NCBI RefSeq assembly: GCF_039793925.1
Contig: NZ_JBAMME010000376.1
Location: 1 to 64,000 of the forward strand
Source: Thermogutta sp039793925
GTDB lineage: Bacteria; Planctomycetota; Planctomycetia; Pirellulales; Thermoguttaceae
DNA length: 64,000 bases
Direction of reading: 5' to 3'
Positions 1-7,828 of the stretch are shown one piece after another. Positions within the stretch are counted from its first letter, which is position 1. The number at the start of each line of letters is the position of its first letter. Made by a program: the position numbers and the translations under genes. The notes under the pieces were generated by a model that searched no databases, was not told the DNA's origin, and saw only the letters and a list, made by a program, of their open reading frames with translations.

Positions 1-145
1 CCATTTTCTTACCTGCAGAGTCGTTAACAGTTGACACAATGCCGAGGTTCGGAATGACCAGCGACGATTGACGCTATTTTAACGCATCCGTTCGCTGAGG
101 GTGGCCTCGCCCTGCAGACGGCCGGGGAATTAGAGGAGGTCAGAC

Positions 146-1195
146 GTGTCGCATCTGTCAACCCCGCTCGTAGATGTTGCTCCGACGGCTCGGTTTTTGA
201 TAGTCCGTCTGAGCGCACTGGGGGACGTTGTGCTCACACTCCCGGTCGCTTGTGCACTTCGTGAGCACTTTCCGCAGGCCAAAATCGCGTGGATGGTGGA
301 AGAGCGGAACGCCCCGATTTTAGCCGGCCATCCGGCGATCGACGAGATATTCACGGTGCCCCGAAGGTGGTACAAATCGTGGGAACACATCCGACGAGTT
401 CGCCACACATTACGGGAATGGTCTTTCGATGTGGCCCTGGACGTGCAAAGTCTTACCAAAAGCGCATTTTTGGCCTGGCTGAGCGGGGCAAACTTTCGGG
501 TGTGCTTCGCCCGTCCTCAGGGGCGGGAACTGGCCCCCTGGCTGGCCACACATCGGGTCTCAGCGCAAGGGACCCATGTGGTGGAAATCTTTTTGAGCCT
601 TCTTCGGGTGCTGGGCATCCAATCCACCAGTGCGGAGTTCAAACTGACCCAAACACATGAAGAAGCCGCATGGGCGGAGAGCGTGCTGGTGGAACTGGGG
701 CTGGGTGTTCGATTTGCTGTTATCAATCCGGGAGCGGCTTGGCCATGCAAGCGATGGCCATTCGACAGGTTTGCCACCGTGGCCAAATTCCTTGAGAATA
801 CATTGGCGATGCCCACGCTTGTGTTGTGGGGGAACCAGCTTGAAAGGAGTTGGGCGGAAACAATCGTAGCGCGGGCAGGCGGAGCGTGTCGGCTGGCGCC
901 GCGTACGGACCTGCGTCAAATGGCGGCGATTCTCCGCCGGGCGTCGCTCATGATTTCCGCCGATACAGGTCCGCTTCACATGGCGGCCGCCCTGGGCGTT
1001 CCCTGTGTGGGGCTTTTCGGACCAACGGATCCCGCACGAGTGGGGCCCTATGGGCCGGGCCACATTGTGATTCGGGCGGCGAAATACACGGGCCGTCACC
1101 CGCGACGAGCACCGGAAAGCCTGATGCAGGCGATCACACCAGAAATGGTTTGTGAAGCCTGTGCGAAGCTCCTCTGCGAGCGGAAAGCCGCGTGA
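146..1195 (+). CDS. Glycosyltransferase family 9 (heptosyltransferase-like)
   Basis: 349 residues, GTG start at 146 with a strong ribosome-binding site (GAGGAGGT, 133-140). GT9 enzymes transfer heptose or similar sugars from a nucleotide donor to lipopolysaccharide core in the cytoplasm. The N-terminal half starts with the family motif RLSALGDVVLT (about 21-31). The C-terminal half carries PGAAWPCKRWP (about 195-205), SADTGPLHMAAALG (about 271-284) and FGPTDP, the usual donor-site signatures of WaaC/WaaF proteins. Length fits the family. It is followed after 40 bp by a convergent gene, so it is transcribed alone or with genes to the left of the window. Acceptor and donor cannot be told from sequence; planctomycetes carry several GT9 paralogues, so a specific waaC or waaF name is not justified. 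Confidence 0.9.
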   Translation: MSHLSTPLVDVAPTARFLIVRLSALGDVVLTLPVACALREHFPQAKIAWMVEERNAPILAGHPAIDEIFTVPRRWYKSWEHIRRVRHTLREWSFDVALDVQSLTKSAFLAWLSGANFRVCFARPQGRELAPWLATHRVSAQGTHVVEIFLSLLRVLGIQSTSAEFKLTQTHEEAAWAESVLVELGLGVRFAVINPGAAWPCKRWPFDRFATVAKFLENTLAMPTLVLWGNQLERSWAETIVARAGGACRLAPRTDLRQMAAILRRASLMISADTGPLHMAAALGVPCVGLFGPTDPARVGPYGPGHIVIRAAKYTGRHPRRAPESLMQAITPEMVCEACAKLLCERKAA

Positions 1196-1235
1196 TGGCT
1201 GATATTTGCAGTTTCGCTCGACCAGATGCGCGGTC

Positions 1236-1721
1236 TCATCGGTTACTCTCGCACCAGTAAGAGCAACCTGTTTCATTCGTGCATATCCACACATACCGCG
1301 TTCGGCCACCGATCCGGCGTGTGCCGATTCGCATCGGGCTCCCGCAGCGTCGGCAGAAGACTGGTGGGCCCGGGGTTTCTCCCTTATCCACAGCGCTCTG
1401 ACATTTGGTGCACATCTCTGCCTCAGGAAACATGGCGAGTCTCGCTGTCGAGATGACACCACCACACGCAATGCACCGCTTTTGTTCCGACCAGTCGCCG
1501 ACGTCATGCTGAACGGTGACCTGCAGCAGGACTGTTCCGCATTGGCGACAGGGAGTTTGCGGTAGAAGGTTGGGCACCAATTCATCCAGCAGTGCTTCGT
1601 CGATTTGCACACCGGCGCGGAGCTTCTTATGCGCCTGGAGTCTCCGCTCCGCCTCATGGCGCGACAGAATCTCAGTGTGTCCACAGTGACGACACTGCAG
1701 CCGGTAAAAGAAAATACCCAT
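1236..1721 (-). CDS. Multi-zinc-finger protein with DksA/TraR-type C4 finger
   Basis: 161 residues containing four cysteine clusters. C10xxC13 and C58xxC61 could form one zinc site. C83xxC86 and C104xxC107 frame a region reading CxxCGxxIxxxRLxxxP and ending CxxCQ, which is the DksA/TraR C4 finger signature. C123xxC126 followed by C147 and C153 resembles the zinc ribbons of topoisomerase I tails. DksA/TraR proteins act on RNA polymerase through its secondary channel, but this protein lacks the long N-terminal coiled coil with the acidic tip, so that function should not be assumed. It lies 48 bp downstream of the enolase-like gene on the same strand and may share its transcript. The ribosome-binding site is weak. 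The role is unknown; nucleic-acid or RNA polymerase binding is inference. Confidence 0.75.
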   Translation of the reverse strand: MGIFFYRLQCRHCGHTEILSRHEAERRLQAHKKLRAGVQIDEALLDELVPNLLPQTPCRQCGTVLLQVTVQHDVGDWSEQKRCIACGGVISTARLAMFPEAEMCTKCQSAVDKGETPGPPVFCRRCGSPMRIGTRRIGGRTRYVWICTNETGCSYWCESNR

Positions 1722-1769
1722 TGCGTCTCGTTAGTAATCAGCGCATTCGAAAAAATCTGCCGTTAGTGG

Positions 1770-2822
1770 TCAAAAATCTCGGGCCAGAGTGAGCATCTCC
1801 CAGTGATCTCTCTGGAGAGGAATTCCCAGCCCCGGTTCTTCAGGGACAGTCCACATTCCGTTTTTCACAGCGAACTGGTGGATGGTTGTGGGGTCCTCAG
1901 AATATTGCCATGCGCTGTGGGCATGCACGAGGGGAGGCAACGCTGCTCCCAGGTGGAGCGCCGCCGCCAACCCGATGCCCAGCGACGCTGGTATTGCCAG
2001 AGAGACGTCGAGTTGTGCCGCGTGGACAACGGCGACAGCATCGCGGATGGCCAGAGGTCCACCCAGCTCATGAATATCCAAGATCAGATGCCGAGCGGCC
2101 CCGCAGTGGCATACCGCCCATACGTCCCGCAGCGATTTCAATCCCCGACAAATGGCGAGGGGGATCGGTGATTCTTGCTGGAGCCGCCGGTAAGTCTGCC
2201 AGTAATTCGTGGCCAATGGATCAATGAGGCAGTGAATGCCAAGGGATTCCATCTGAAGGCAAAGGTGCACAGCAGCGGTGAAGTCGAACTTCCGGCGGGC
2301 GTCCACGCGGATCTGAATCGCTTCCCCGAACTGATCTCGAATGGCGCGGAGTACTTCAACATCCTGGGAGATTTGTCCGCTCGTGCCCAGGATCCAACAG
2401 GTGACCCCTTTGTCGTACATTCTTTGAACCTGCCTGAGGATTTCTTCGTCATCCATGTCGCCCACGAACTGACCTACCGGCACCTGGTGGCGATAAAAGC
2501 CGCCCCAGAACCGGGCGACGGGTTGTCCCAGGGTCTTTCCCGCTGCGTCATAGCAGGCGATTTCGATCGCTGCACGCAAAGGGGGGAGCAGCACGTCCAG
2601 CTCGGCCAACTCGGCAATGTCCAGGATGTTTCTCCCCGCCAGGGTGGGAAGGAGCTGTTCCCGTCGCCGAGCCAGTTCACTCACTCGCCACGGCAGAGGT
2701 GCTTCACCCCAACCATCCACGCCCTCGTCAGTTTGCACGCGGACCAGAACGAGCCGATCCGAAATGCCCTGAGTCAGTGGACCCAATTTGGTCAGAAGAA
2801 ATTCGATGTCGCACAGCCGCAT
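1770..2822 (-). CDS. Enolase-superfamily (mandelate racemase/muconate lactonizing) protein, active site degenerate
   Basis: 350 residues from the ATG at 2822, preceded by GAGAGGTG. The open frame reaches 2984, but the extra 54 residues look unlike the family. The N-terminal capping domain (1-110) includes GWGEAPLPW and YDAAGKTLGQPVARFWGG, typical of muconate-lactonizing relatives. In the barrel one metal ligand is clear (VDARRKF, D174). The usual second glutamate is an aspartate in CLIDPLA, the third ligand region reads PLAICRG, and the catalytic KxK pair expected near 143-148 is replaced by WILGTSG. The fold is therefore well supported while ordinary racemase or lyase chemistry is doubtful. 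The zinc-finger gene lies directly downstream. Confidence 0.8.
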   Translation of the reverse strand: MRLCDIEFLLTKLGPLTQGISDRLVLVRVQTDEGVDGWGEAPLPWRVSELARRREQLLPTLAGRNILDIAELAELDVLLPPLRAAIEIACYDAAGKTLGQPVARFWGGFYRHQVPVGQFVGDMDDEEILRQVQRMYDKGVTCWILGTSGQISQDVEVLRAIRDQFGEAIQIRVDARRKFDFTAAVHLCLQMESLGIHCLIDPLATNYWQTYRRLQQESPIPLAICRGLKSLRDVWAVCHCGAARHLILDIHELGGPLAIRDAVAVVHAAQLDVSLAIPASLGIGLAAALHLGAALPPLVHAHSAWQYSEDPTTIHQFAVKNGMWTVPEEPGLGIPLQRDHWEMLTLARDF

Positions 2823-3128
2823 GGTCCGGCGGCACCTCTCCCTCGACGATTCACTGTATGATTCGCCAGCGATCCTTGACACCAGTCTGTCCCTTGAGGA
2901 CACTAGCCAGGATAGCACACCCGGAATATTTTTTCGAGTGCGTGCTGTTAGCCTAGATATGCGGTGAGTAGCGGCGAGCCGCACTTAAACTTCACGAAAG
3001 GAGAATTTGAAAGCGGGGACGGCGAACCGCTCACGGGTCGGGTACCGTATTAGAATCACGTTGACAGAAGTCAATCACCCCGCTTGAGACGTTGGTATGT
3101 CCCACCTGAATGATGAGGAGGCTAATTC
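2823..3128. other. Divergent intergenic region
   Basis: About 306 bp between the enolase-like gene (minus) and the cytochrome gene (plus). No credible gene. It contains a small inverted repeat TTGAC-4-GTCAA at 3061-3074, upstream of the cytochrome ribosome-binding site (GAGGAG at 3115-3120). TTGACA at 3061 has no convincing -10 partner, so no promoter is called. Confidence 0.4.
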
Positions 3129-3905
3129 ATGCGACGTGTCGTGCTGACGATCGGTGCTGCGATTGGTTTTCTTGCTGTGAACATTGGGATGACGGCTTGT
3201 GGCGCAGATATTCCCCCAGCACCAAAAGCATCGACTTATGCGCCGGCTGCCGATCTCGTGAAGGCGGTGGATGACTACATCGCCGGCATTGCCGACATCC
3301 TCGAGTCTCAGGAAGATTTCAAAGATTTGCAGGCGAAGGTGATCAAGGACGCAGAAACAATTGCCGTGCTTGCCCTGGTGCTGGGGCTTCACGATGAGAA
3401 TACGCCCTATAAGGCCGCCGCGCCGGCGCTGATCAAGGCTGCTCGGGAGCTCTCGGCTGCCGCAGCCAAGGACTACGCGTCGGCCAAGAAAGCGCTGGGG
3501 GCGCTTGAGGCGGCTAAATCCTCCGTCGGGGATCCAAACGGCCTAAAGTGGGAAAAGGTGGCCTCTCTGAAGGAATTGATGGAACAGGTTCCCCTTGTGA
3601 ACTCCCGGCTGAAGCGCAACATGCGGCGGTTCGAACGGCAGGCGGAGGTTATCGCAGTGGACTCAGCCGTGATCGCTGCCATTGCCCAGGGAAGTATGGC
3701 GAATCTGGATGAAACCAACAAGCCCGAAAACGCGGAGCAGTGGTTCCAGTTCTGTGCAGCCATGCGAGATGCAGCGGCTCAAATCAATAAAGCAGCGAAG
3801 GCCAAGGATGCGGCGGGAGCCGAAAAAGCCGTGACCGCCCTCGCCAAAACGTGCGACGACTGTCACGCTGTCTTCCATCCGGAAGCCCTCGGCAAGACAG
3901 AATAG
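3129..3905 (+). CDS. Cytochrome c'-like exported protein (single C-terminal heme)
   Basis: 258 residues, ATG preceded by GAGGAG. The N-terminus is a signal peptide whose end, MTAC at 21-24, fits a lipobox, so it is probably a lipoprotein. The body is rich in Ala, Lys and Glu and helical throughout, as in the four-helix cytochrome c' family. A single CDDCH heme site (242-246) lies 12 residues from the C-terminus, the usual place for that family. The protein is about twice the length of classical cytochrome c', so it may contain two helical bundles with heme only in the second. Cytochromes c' bind heme with an open face that senses or binds small gases such as NO or CO. It stands alone between divergent and intergenic sequence; partners are not evident. 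Confidence 0.75.
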   Translation: MRRVVLTIGAAIGFLAVNIGMTACGADIPPAPKASTYAPAADLVKAVDDYIAGIADILESQEDFKDLQAKVIKDAETIAVLALVLGLHDENTPYKAAAPALIKAARELSAAAAKDYASAKKALGALEAAKSSVGDPNGLKWEKVASLKELMEQVPLVNSRLKRNMRRFERQAEVIAVDSAVIAAIAQGSMANLDETNKPENAEQWFQFCAAMRDAAAQINKAAKAKDAAGAEKAVTALAKTCDDCHAVFHPEALGKTE

Positions 3906-4344
3906 CGTCCTTGACTTGCGAGATCACATTCTGACCACCGGGGCACTCGCTGACGTTATTTGGAATAATTTTCAACACGGAACGGTTCCAGGATTCAATT
4001 TCCTCAGCAGGTTAGATGATATCGGCTGGCGGTCGAGGATATCGGCCGCCTGTTTTCATTTTTCTCCCATTTGACCACCAGGAGGTGCCACTCATGAATT
4101 GCCCCTGCAACCTGGTTTTGAACGAGGATGTCGCGACGGGGGCCTGCAAAAGACGCTCAACCAGTTTTCCAGACGACGCCGCAAAAACTTACCTTTTCTC
4201 TATTCCTCGTGTCCTCATCCGCCTGCAGCGTGGGAAAACTTCAGCCAGTGGGCGCGTTGACGCGCGGATGCGGACGGAGTAATTTCGGGATATTGTTCCT
4301 TCCGGACCGCCTTCCCCGACTTTTGGCGACAGGGTTTGCCGCGC
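3906..4344. other. Intergenic region with one possible short ORF
   Basis: About 440 bp between the cytochrome gene and the membrane gene. Apart from the weak short ORF at 4094-4282 nothing gene-like is seen. ATATCGGC occurs twice (4019-4026 and 4039-4046) as a short direct repeat. No clear terminator follows the cytochrome gene. Confidence 0.35.
4094..4282 (+). CDS. Possible small protein (62 codons), doubtful
   Basis: A short frame starting MNCPCN with a near-perfect ribosome-binding site (AGGAGG at 4080-4085, 8 bases before the ATG). It contains three cysteines in its first 18 residues and becomes basic toward the end. No family is recognised and codon use is not persuasive, since an overlapping frame of similar quality exists. 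The good ribosome-binding site is the only real support. It ends about 60 bp before the membrane gene at 4345 and could be a leader ORF for it. Confidence 0.25.
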   Translation: MNCPCNLVLNEDVATGACKRRSTSFPDDAAKTYLFSIPRVLIRLQRGKTSASGRVDARMRTE

Positions 4345-5028
4345 ATGTTGCAACTGCGCTCGTTGTTGCTATATGTGACCGCATTCGTATGCGGCTGGGT
4401 GATGATGGGCCTCGAGATTCTCGGCGGGCGCGTACTTTCTCCAGACTTCGGGAGCGGCGTTTTTGTGTGGGGAAGCGTGATCGGCGTCTTTTTGCTTTCG
4501 CTGAGCACCGGATACTTGATTGGCGGTTGGGCTTCGTCCCGATGGCCGTTAGTCGCGGTCCTCGCCGGAGTGATCCTGGCCGCTGCTCTGAGCATTGTCC
4601 CTGTCGCGCTTTGGTATCCTGAGATTAGCGGCTGGTTTGCAGCCCTGGAGTGGAATGAACGCTACGGAGCACTGGCCGCCGCGGCAGCGCTGTTTTTCCT
4701 GCCCAGCACGCTGCTGGGGATGGTTTCACCCTACTGCATCCGGTTGCTGACCACAAGTGTGGAGAAATCCGGTGCAAGTGCCGGGACGCTCTACGCCATA
4801 TCCACCGTGGGCAGTTTTCTGGGATGCATTCACACCGCGTTTTACCTGATTGTGAGTTTGGGAATTCGGCACTGTTTGTTTGCAGGGGCAGGTGTGCTGG
4901 GAGCTTTGGGGCTAGTTCTGGTGGTGGTTTCGGTGGTGGGCTCGCGAACAAAAAAGGCTGCTGTGGCTGATTCAGGAGCGGGATCGCTTGCCCAATGGGG
5001 TGATTTGCCGGAGTTAATCAAGAAATGA
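4345..5028 (+). CDS. Six-helix membrane protein matching the membrane half of fused spermidine-synthase-like proteins
   Basis: About 227 residues with six predicted membrane helices. A TTG three codons upstream (4336) is an alternative start. The first helix region, with GWVMMGLEILGGRVLSP and then GVFVWGSVIGVF, is the typical opening of the membrane domain that in many bacteria is fused to a spermidine-synthase-like methyltransferase. Here that partner is a separate gene 146 bp downstream (5175-6185), which strongly suggests the two products work together at the membrane. The substrate is unknown; the membrane half of the fused family has no established transport role. The product ends LPELIKK with no trailing methyltransferase remnant, so the split looks like two complete genes rather than a recent frameshift. 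Confidence 0.75.
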   Translation: MLQLRSLLLYVTAFVCGWVMMGLEILGGRVLSPDFGSGVFVWGSVIGVFLLSLSTGYLIGGWASSRWPLVAVLAGVILAAALSIVPVALWYPEISGWFAALEWNERYGALAAAAALFFLPSTLLGMVSPYCIRLLTTSVEKSGASAGTLYAISTVGSFLGCIHTAFYLIVSLGIRHCLFAGAGVLGALGLVLVVVSVVGSRTKKAAVADSGAGSLAQWGDLPELIKK

Positions 5029-5057
5029 AATAGACCAGAAGTCTGTATAGGCGATAG

Positions 5058-5104
5058 GAGTATTATTTGAAAGTAAGCATGAGTATTGTGTTAGGGTAAT
5101 ACTC
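5058..5104. repeat. Repeated GAGTATT element between the two halves of the split gene
   Basis: GAGTATTA at 5058-5065 and TAATACTC at 5097-5104 form a perfect 8-bp inverted repeat with a 31-bp spacer. A third copy, GAGTATTG, lies at 5081-5088 and can pair with the last copy as a 7-bp hairpin (loop 5088-5097). The two possible pairings exclude each other. No T-run follows, so it is not a simple terminator. It may be a protein-binding site or a processing hairpin. Confidence 0.45.
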
Positions 5105-5174
5105 ACTGTACCCGATTGCCCCATGGCACAACGAAATGGAGCGATAAACAGACCATATTTCCCTGGCAGATAGA

Positions 5175-6185
5175 ATGCCTCATGGCTGGCGGGAGACTTA
5201 TCACGTGAGTGGTTCCGACTGCGAAAAAAGGGATTTCCGGACACAGTTCATCCGGGTTAGAGCCAGGCTTTCGGTTACCTCCCTCGGTCTGATTGTGGCG
5301 GCGCTGGGGCTCTGGCTTTCCGTTCCCCAGCAGCGCGTTCCTGCCCAGGAACTAAGCCGCGTCCTTTTCGAAAAGGAGTCTCTCTACCACTATGTGCGAG
5401 TGGTGGAGGAAGGCAATATTCGTCGCCTTCAGTTTCGCCGATCGGGGATTGATTTTGAAGAATCTGCCATCAACATCCGGAATCCTCTCGATTTTCCGCT
5501 CCATTACTACAAACTCATGATGGCAGGGTTTATTCATTGCCCCAATCCGCAGCGCATCCTCTTTGTGGGACTAGGTGGGGGGACGCTCGTTCGGGCGATT
5601 CGACATTACTATCCCAATGTTCAGATCGATGTGATCGAATTGGATCCCGTCGTTGTGGAAGTTGCCCGGGCGTATTTCGGATTCCAAGAAGATAGCCGGA
5701 TGAAAGTGTACATTCGGGACGCACGGGTGCAGATGAACCGCCTCGCCGGGCAAGGTGCGCGCTACGACATGATTTTTCTCGATGCTTTTCGAGGAGGGTA
5801 CATACCATATCACCTCACCACGCAAGAGTTCATGGAATTGGTGGCGAGGCTTCTTGAGGCCAACGGCGTTGTGGTGAGCAACCTTCAGCCCGGTTTTGCC
5901 TCGTACCATTATCAACGGCGGACGATAGCGCGGGTATTCCCATCCGAGTGGGCCTATGGTCGATATGGAAATGTGATTGTCGTGGCTAGCAGGAAGCCGC
6001 AGAATATTTCTCGTGAAGAATTGATAAAACGGGCAGAACAGCTTCAAGCTGAGAAGAAATTCTCGTTCTTCCTTCCCGAAGTGGCGCAACTCGCAACTTC
6101 CGGAGGCGACTATATCCGGCAAGGGCCGATCCTCACGGACGATTACGCGCCCACAGACGTGCTGCGAAGCATTCCCCAAGACTGA
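5175..6185 (+). CDS. Spermidine-synthase-like methyltransferase-fold protein, membrane anchored
   Basis: 336 residues. A hydrophobic helix at about 33-50 serves as signal or anchor. A GTG at 5205 downstream of a GGGAGA is an alternative start. The catalytic fold begins with the nucleotide-binding loop FVGLGGGTLVRAIRHYYP, then IDVIELDPVVVEVARAYFG with the acidic residue that contacts the cofactor, then IRDARVQM and FLDAFRGGYIPYHL. The DAF..IP.HL block is typical of the fused membrane/spermidine-synthase family rather than of true polyamine biosynthetic SpeE. The aminopropyl-transfer function is therefore uncertain. The preceding gene supplies the membrane half. A likely hairpin terminator follows at 6244-6267. 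Confidence 0.8.
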   Translation: MPHGWRETYHVSGSDCEKRDFRTQFIRVRARLSVTSLGLIVAALGLWLSVPQQRVPAQELSRVLFEKESLYHYVRVVEEGNIRRLQFRRSGIDFEESAINIRNPLDFPLHYYKLMMAGFIHCPNPQRILFVGLGGGTLVRAIRHYYPNVQIDVIELDPVVVEVARAYFGFQEDSRMKVYIRDARVQMNRLAGQGARYDMIFLDAFRGGYIPYHLTTQEFMELVARLLEANGVVVSNLQPGFASYHYQRRTIARVFPSEWAYGRYGNVIVVASRKPQNISREELIKRAEQLQAEKKFSFFLPEVAQLATSGGDYIRQGPILTDDYAPTDVLRSIPQD

Positions 6186-6243
6186 CTCCTTTTTCAACCG
6201 GATGGTAGCGGAGTGCTGACGACAGTCGCCCTGCAGCGCGGAG

Positions 6244-6272
6244 CGGTCCTGGTTTTCGGGAGGGCCGTTCTT
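6244..6272 (+). terminator. Probable intrinsic terminator after the spermidine-synthase-like gene
   Basis: CGGTCCT (6244-6250) pairs with AGGGCCG (6261-6267) over 7 bp with one G-U pair and a 10-base loop, followed by TTCTTT. It lies 58 bp after the stop codon and before the convergent dehydrogenase gene. The T-run is short and the call is moderate. Confidence 0.5.
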
Positions 6273-6360
6273 TGCGACATTGAGCCTTTTCGTACTGCGC
6301 TGTTTGCAGTGCAAAACGTTGAGCTGGCACGGTAGAAAGCTTGTGCGCCCAGGTTTTTGG

Positions 6361-7377
6361 TCAAGCCCCGATGGCCCGAGCTTCCTGCCACCGGAGAAGT
6401 CCCGGCGGAGGTTCGCCACGCTCCACCGCGGTGATATTTTCCAGGGTCATTCGGGCAATGGCCTGCATGGCGTTATTTGTAAAAAACGCCTGATGACCAG
6501 TGATGATGACGTTAGGGAAGGTCAGCATTCGCATGAAAACATCGTCCTGAATGACCTGGTTGGAAAGATCTTCGAAGAACAGATCCGCTTCTTCTTCATA
6601 CACGTCCAACCCCAGGGCTCCGATCTTTCCCGATTTGAGTGCGCGGATAACAGCCTGAGTGTCCACGAGGGCACCGCGACTGGTATTGATGAGGATAACC
6701 CCTCGCTTCATCAGGGCCAGCGTTTCCTCGTTAATGAGGTGGTACGTCGCTGGTACAAGGGGACAATGGAGGGTGACAATGTCGCTTTTACGGAAAAGCT
6801 CATCATACCCCACGTACTCCACGCCCAGGGAAACGAGCTCTTCGTCTGGTTTTAAATCAAACGCGCAGACAGAACATTCGAAAGCCAATAACCGCTTGGC
6901 TACCAGTCGGCCAATTTTTCCTGTTCCGATGACCCCGGCGGTCTTTCCAGCCAGGTCGATGCCTAAAAGGCCGTCCAATGCGAAGTTCCCTTCTCGCACC
7001 CGGTTGTAAGACTTGTGAAGTTTCCTCGCCAGAGCCAGGATGAGGGCCATCGTGTGCTCCGCCACGGCTTGGGGCGAATAGGCGGGAACCCGACTCACGA
7101 TAAATCCCAATTCTTCGGCAACCTGAAGATCCACGTTGTTATAACCGGCACAGCGGAGGGCAATATGTTTCGTGCCGTGGCGCTGAAGATGGAGCAGCAC
7201 CCGCGCATCCACTTCGTCGTTGACGAAGACGCACACTGTGGGAAAGCCATTGGCAAGGGAAACTGTTTGACTTGTCAGTCGGGGTTCCAGAAAAACCAGC
7301 TCGTGTCCAAAGGAGCGATTTGCCGCCTCCAAAAACTCCTTGTCGTACGGCTTGGTGCTAAATACGGCAACTTTCAT
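6361..7377 (-). CDS. ldhA: D-2-hydroxyacid dehydrogenase, D-lactate dehydrogenase type
   Basis: 338 residues, the length of fermentative D-lactate dehydrogenases. It catalyses NADH-dependent reduction of a 2-keto acid, most likely pyruvate to D-lactate, in the cytoplasm. Visible signatures are the substrate-domain block RCAGYNNVD (75-83), the NAD-binding loop VIGTGKIGRL (149-158), the catalytic arginine in NTSRGALVD (R234), the catalytic glutamate in LDVYEEE (about 261), and the general-acid histidine in ITGHQAFFT (H295). The aromatic residue after this histidine and the VYEEE block match LdhA rather than phosphoglycerate dehydrogenase. The ATG at 7377 is preceded by GGGAGG. The gene is monocistronic between a convergent gene and a long upstream spacer. 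Substrate specificity is inferred, so another 2-keto acid is possible. Confidence 0.88.
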   Translation of the reverse strand: MKVAVFSTKPYDKEFLEAANRSFGHELVFLEPRLTSQTVSLANGFPTVCVFVNDEVDARVLLHLQRHGTKHIALRCAGYNNVDLQVAEELGFIVSRVPAYSPQAVAEHTMALILALARKLHKSYNRVREGNFALDGLLGIDLAGKTAGVIGTGKIGRLVAKRLLAFECSVCAFDLKPDEELVSLGVEYVGYDELFRKSDIVTLHCPLVPATYHLINEETLALMKRGVILINTSRGALVDTQAVIRALKSGKIGALGLDVYEEEADLFFEDLSNQVIQDDVFMRMLTFPNVIITGHQAFFTNNAMQAIARMTLENITAVERGEPPPGLLRWQEARAIGA

Positions 7378-7828
7378 CGCGGACCTCCCTGAGAATCAAG
7401 AGTCAACCCCTTTATTATTGGCATGTGACAAGGGGCGTATACCGGCAAAAGTGTCCGCGATTCTCGATGACAAACGCATTTCCATCCCGTGCCCGAGTGT
7501 CGGGCTCCCTGTTATGGACCTGCGCTCTCAAGGAAAAACGCACGAGTCGCCTGCCTGCAAAGTCTGGAAGTTAAATCCGCACGGCCGTAGCATTTCCGAG
7601 CCAAGCAGGAACGGGGTCGTCGGTCCTGCCAGCCTTGGCCGATAGACGTCCCGAAAGATGACTCCTGTCTGCTGGAGCACACCAGAAAAGGGAAGGCTTC
7701 ATGAACAGAAGATCCTTTTTGGTTTGCGAGGGTGCATATGATTGAAAGATCGAAGCGGAGCAAGCTGAGCGGTAAACAATGACAATGGAGTAACTTGGCG
7801 ATCACAAGACAAGAGCGGTGTCAGCGAG
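7378..7828. other. Long divergent intergenic region
   Basis: 451 bp between ldhA (minus) and the GT2 gene (plus). No gene or structured RNA was recognised. It should hold the promoters of both genes, but no clean -35/-10 pair was found on either strand, and no Rex-like TTGTGA-6-TCACAA site was seen upstream of ldhA. Confidence 0.4.

Noticed and set aside
1..145. Promoter at TTGACA (31-36) for the first gene
   Set aside because: No -10 element at the correct distance.
2823..2984. Upstream extension of the enolase-like gene
   Set aside because: The extra 54 residues have no family resemblance and the ATG at 2822 has its own ribosome-binding site.
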